Source: Gluconacetobacter takamatsuzukensis
Lineage (GTDB): Bacteria > Pseudomonadota > Alphaproteobacteria > Acetobacterales > Acetobacteraceae
DNA length: 64,000 nt
Assembly: GCF_014174275.1 (NCBI RefSeq)
Contig: NZ_JABEQK010000002.1
Span: 310,001 to 374,000 of the forward strand
Direction of reading: 5' to 3'
Shown here: piece after piece, positions 62,715 through 64,000 of the stretch
How the letters are laid out: each line of letters starts with the position of its first letter
Numbering within the stretch: position 1 is the stretch's first letter
Notes under the pieces: model-generated
Told to the model about the DNA's origin: nothing
The model's input: only the letters and a program-made list of their open reading frames with translations
Databases searched by the model: none
Made by a program: the position numbers and the translations under genes

Positions 62715-63689
62715 ATGTTTGTTGCCCATTGTCCCGGTCAGCCCCCCCGGCCGATCGCCACCGAGGCCGACGCCACGGGCATCGCCTGGCTGGACCTGCT
62801 GGACCCGACAGCCGACGAGCAGGCCCTGGCCGCCAGGATCACGGGCCAGCGCATCCCCACCCGCGCCGACCTCGAGGAAATCGAGAGTTCTTCGCGCCTG
62901 TTCATGGAAGACGACGCCGTCTACCTCTCCACGCCGCTGGTGCGCCGCGTGCAGGACGATTTCTTCGTCTCGCCGGTCGGCTTCGTGCTGATGCGCGACC
63001 GGCTGCTGACCATCCGCTTCACCGAATTCTCCTCCTTCGACCTGATCGCCAAGCAGATCACCGGCACCAAGGAGAGCTACAGCGGCGACGAGGTCTCGGT
63101 CCTGCTGCTGGAAGCGGTGGTCGATCGCATGGCTGATATTCTGGAACATCTGGGCCAGTCGCTGGATACGCTGTCGCGCGACGTCTTCCAGGCCGACCAG
63201 CCGCGCCAGGCCGGCCGCGCCGACCAGATGCTGCGCACGCTGCTGCGCCGGGTCGGCCGCTCGGGCGACCTGGCTTCGTCGGTCCGCGACAGCCTGCTGG
63301 GCATGGAGCGGATCGCGATCTTCGTCAGCGAAAACAAGAAGCACGACCTGTCGGAAAAACTGCGCGACCGCATGAGCACGGTCGCGCGCGACATCGTGTC
63401 CCTGAACGATTTCGTGTCCCAGATCTCCAACAAGGTCCAGTTCCTGCTCGACGCTACGCTCGGCTTCATCAGCATCGAGCAGAATAACGGCATGAAGATC
63501 CTGACCGTGGTCAGCTTCATCGGCGTCGCACCGACGCTGGTCGCCGGCATCTACGGCATGAATTTCCACGATATTCCGGAACTGAACTGGAAATACGGCT
63601 ACTGGTATTCCCTGGCCCTGATGGCCGCGACGATCATCGTCCCCCTCCTGTGGTTCTGGCACCGAGGCTGGCTGGCCCGAGGCCGCTAA
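62715..63689 (+). CDS. corA: CorA family magnesium/divalent cation transporter
   Basis: 324 residues. A cytosolic N-terminal domain and long helix (LRDRMSTVARDIVSLNDFVS) are followed by two C-terminal membrane helices. The selectivity signature YGMNFHDIPEL sits between them, and the first begins ILTVVSFIGVAPTLVAGI. CorA forms pentameric Mg2+ channels in the inner membrane. The ATG at 62715 fits the family; the long open frame upstream is an antisense artefact over trpB. Confidence 0.95.
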   Translation: MFVAHCPGQPPRPIATEADATGIAWLDLLDPTADEQALAARITGQRIPTRADLEEIESSSRLFMEDDAVYLSTPLVRRVQDDFFVSPVGFVLMRDRLLTIRFTEFSSFDLIAKQITGTKESYSGDEVSVLLLEAVVDRMADILEHLGQSLDTLSRDVFQADQPRQAGRADQMLRTLLRRVGRSGDLASSVRDSLLGMERIAIFVSENKKHDLSEKLRDRMSTVARDIVSLNDFVSQISNKVQFLLDATLGFISIEQNNGMKILTVVSFIGVAPTLVAGIYGMNFHDIPELNWKYGYWYSLALMAATIIVPLLWFWHRGWLARGR

Positions 63690-63690
63690 A

Positions 63691-63722
63691 AGGCAGCTTG
63701 CAAAGCCGCCCTGCCGGCGATC
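63691..63722 (+). repeat. R3 repeat copy
   Basis: AGCTTGCAAAGCCGCCCTGC then CGGCGATCCGG begins right after the corA stop, with a GGCAG/CTGCC inverted pair at 63692-63715. The rest of the 241-nt gap to rho is a probable leader region with no assigned element. Confidence 0.6.
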
Positions 63723-63930
63723 CGGCGCGCGGCCTTGACGATCGGCGCCGATTTCCTTATGATTTCGCTGTCTCTGGCGGGCTTTCGTCCGCCGGTTGCT
63801 CCCTCCGTATGGAACGTTGCTGGCCACTTTCCGGTTTATCCGGTTCTTTCTGGCAGGCGCACCTGATGCGCCGATGTCCAGGCCGATCGTTTCCCCCCCT
63901 TCTATGACCTGCCCATTCAAGGCAACCTGA

Positions 63931-64000
63931 ATGCATCTCGCCGAACTCAAGGCCAAAACCCCCGCGGACCTTCTGGCGTACGCCGAAAGCCTGCAGATCG
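63931..64000 (+). CDS. rho: transcription termination factor Rho, N-terminal fragment
   Basis: The first 23 codons, MHLAELKAKTPADLLAYAES then LQI, run off the window end. This is the typical alphaproteobacterial Rho N-terminal helix region. The gene follows corA on the same strand with a long leader, which is usual for the autoregulated rho gene. Confidence 0.85.
   Translation, partial: MHLAELKAKTPADLLAYAESLQI

Overview
The window is GC-rich DNA from an alphaproteobacterium, most likely an acetic acid bacterium close to Gluconacetobacter/Komagataeibacter (family Acetobacteraceae). This rests on a complete pqqABCDE operon, alphaproteobacterial gene neighbourhoods (etfB-etfA next to ETF-ubiquinone oxidoreductase, ChvG/ChvI-type two-component pair, metK-trmB, trpB-trpA-accD-folC, corA then rho), and two families of dispersed intergenic repeats. 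No tRNA, rRNA, CRISPR array, phage or insertion-sequence transposase was seen.

Layout. 1-3.7 kb: a small hypothetical gene, then a minus-strand electron-transfer-flavoprotein module. 3.8-8.1 kb: a microaerobic group of ompW, hemN and a 2OG-Fe(II) oxygenase-like gene on the minus strand and an fnr-type regulator on the plus strand, with two FNR boxes. 8.2-13 kb: a PerM/AI-2E family exporter and the PQQ biosynthesis operon, which has hairpins before and after pqqA. 13-17.5 kb: a TM2 protein, then a TetR-controlled isochorismatase-fold/MFS pair with two identical-format operators, and a class A beta-lactamase-like hydrolase. 17.8-29.5 kb: the most unusual segment. It holds a Tat-exported D-amino-acid-oxidase-like flavoprotein whose conserved C-terminal motif sits at the N-terminus (apparent circular permutation), a dedicated cytochrome c, a LysR regulator, two class C beta-lactamase-fold hydrolases, a DadA-like dehydrogenase, a Tat-exported penicillin-acylase-family Ntn hydrolase and a secreted S9 peptidase. 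Together these look like a periplasmic system for hydrolysing D-amino-acid-containing amides or peptides and oxidising the released amino acids.

29.4-39.3 kb is core housekeeping: ChvG/ChvI, grpE-dnaK-dnaJ, dapB, metK, trmB. 39.3-49.5 kb carries a short-chain dehydrogenase, DedA protein, cytosolic S9 peptidase, sugar MFS transporter, SelO, HIBYL-CoA-hydrolase-like enzyme, flavin reductase and a soluble PAS-MCP. 49.7-53 kb is a Zur-regulated ZnuABC system. 53-58 kb holds a hypothetical protein, a class 3 asparaginase, a peptide-deformylase-like protein lacking two metal ligands, an ECF41 sigma factor with its carboxymuconolactone-decarboxylase partner and a recognisable ECF41 promoter, and a nucleoside hydrolase. 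58-64 kb is folC, accD, trpA, trpB, corA and the first codons of rho.

Three repeat families punctuate the window. R1 is a GC-rich double hairpin found only between convergent gene ends. R2 is an AT-rich element of about 120 bp with three stem-loops that always follows the 3' end of a gene in the same orientation. R3 is a short repeat of about 30 bp found in several intergenic spots.
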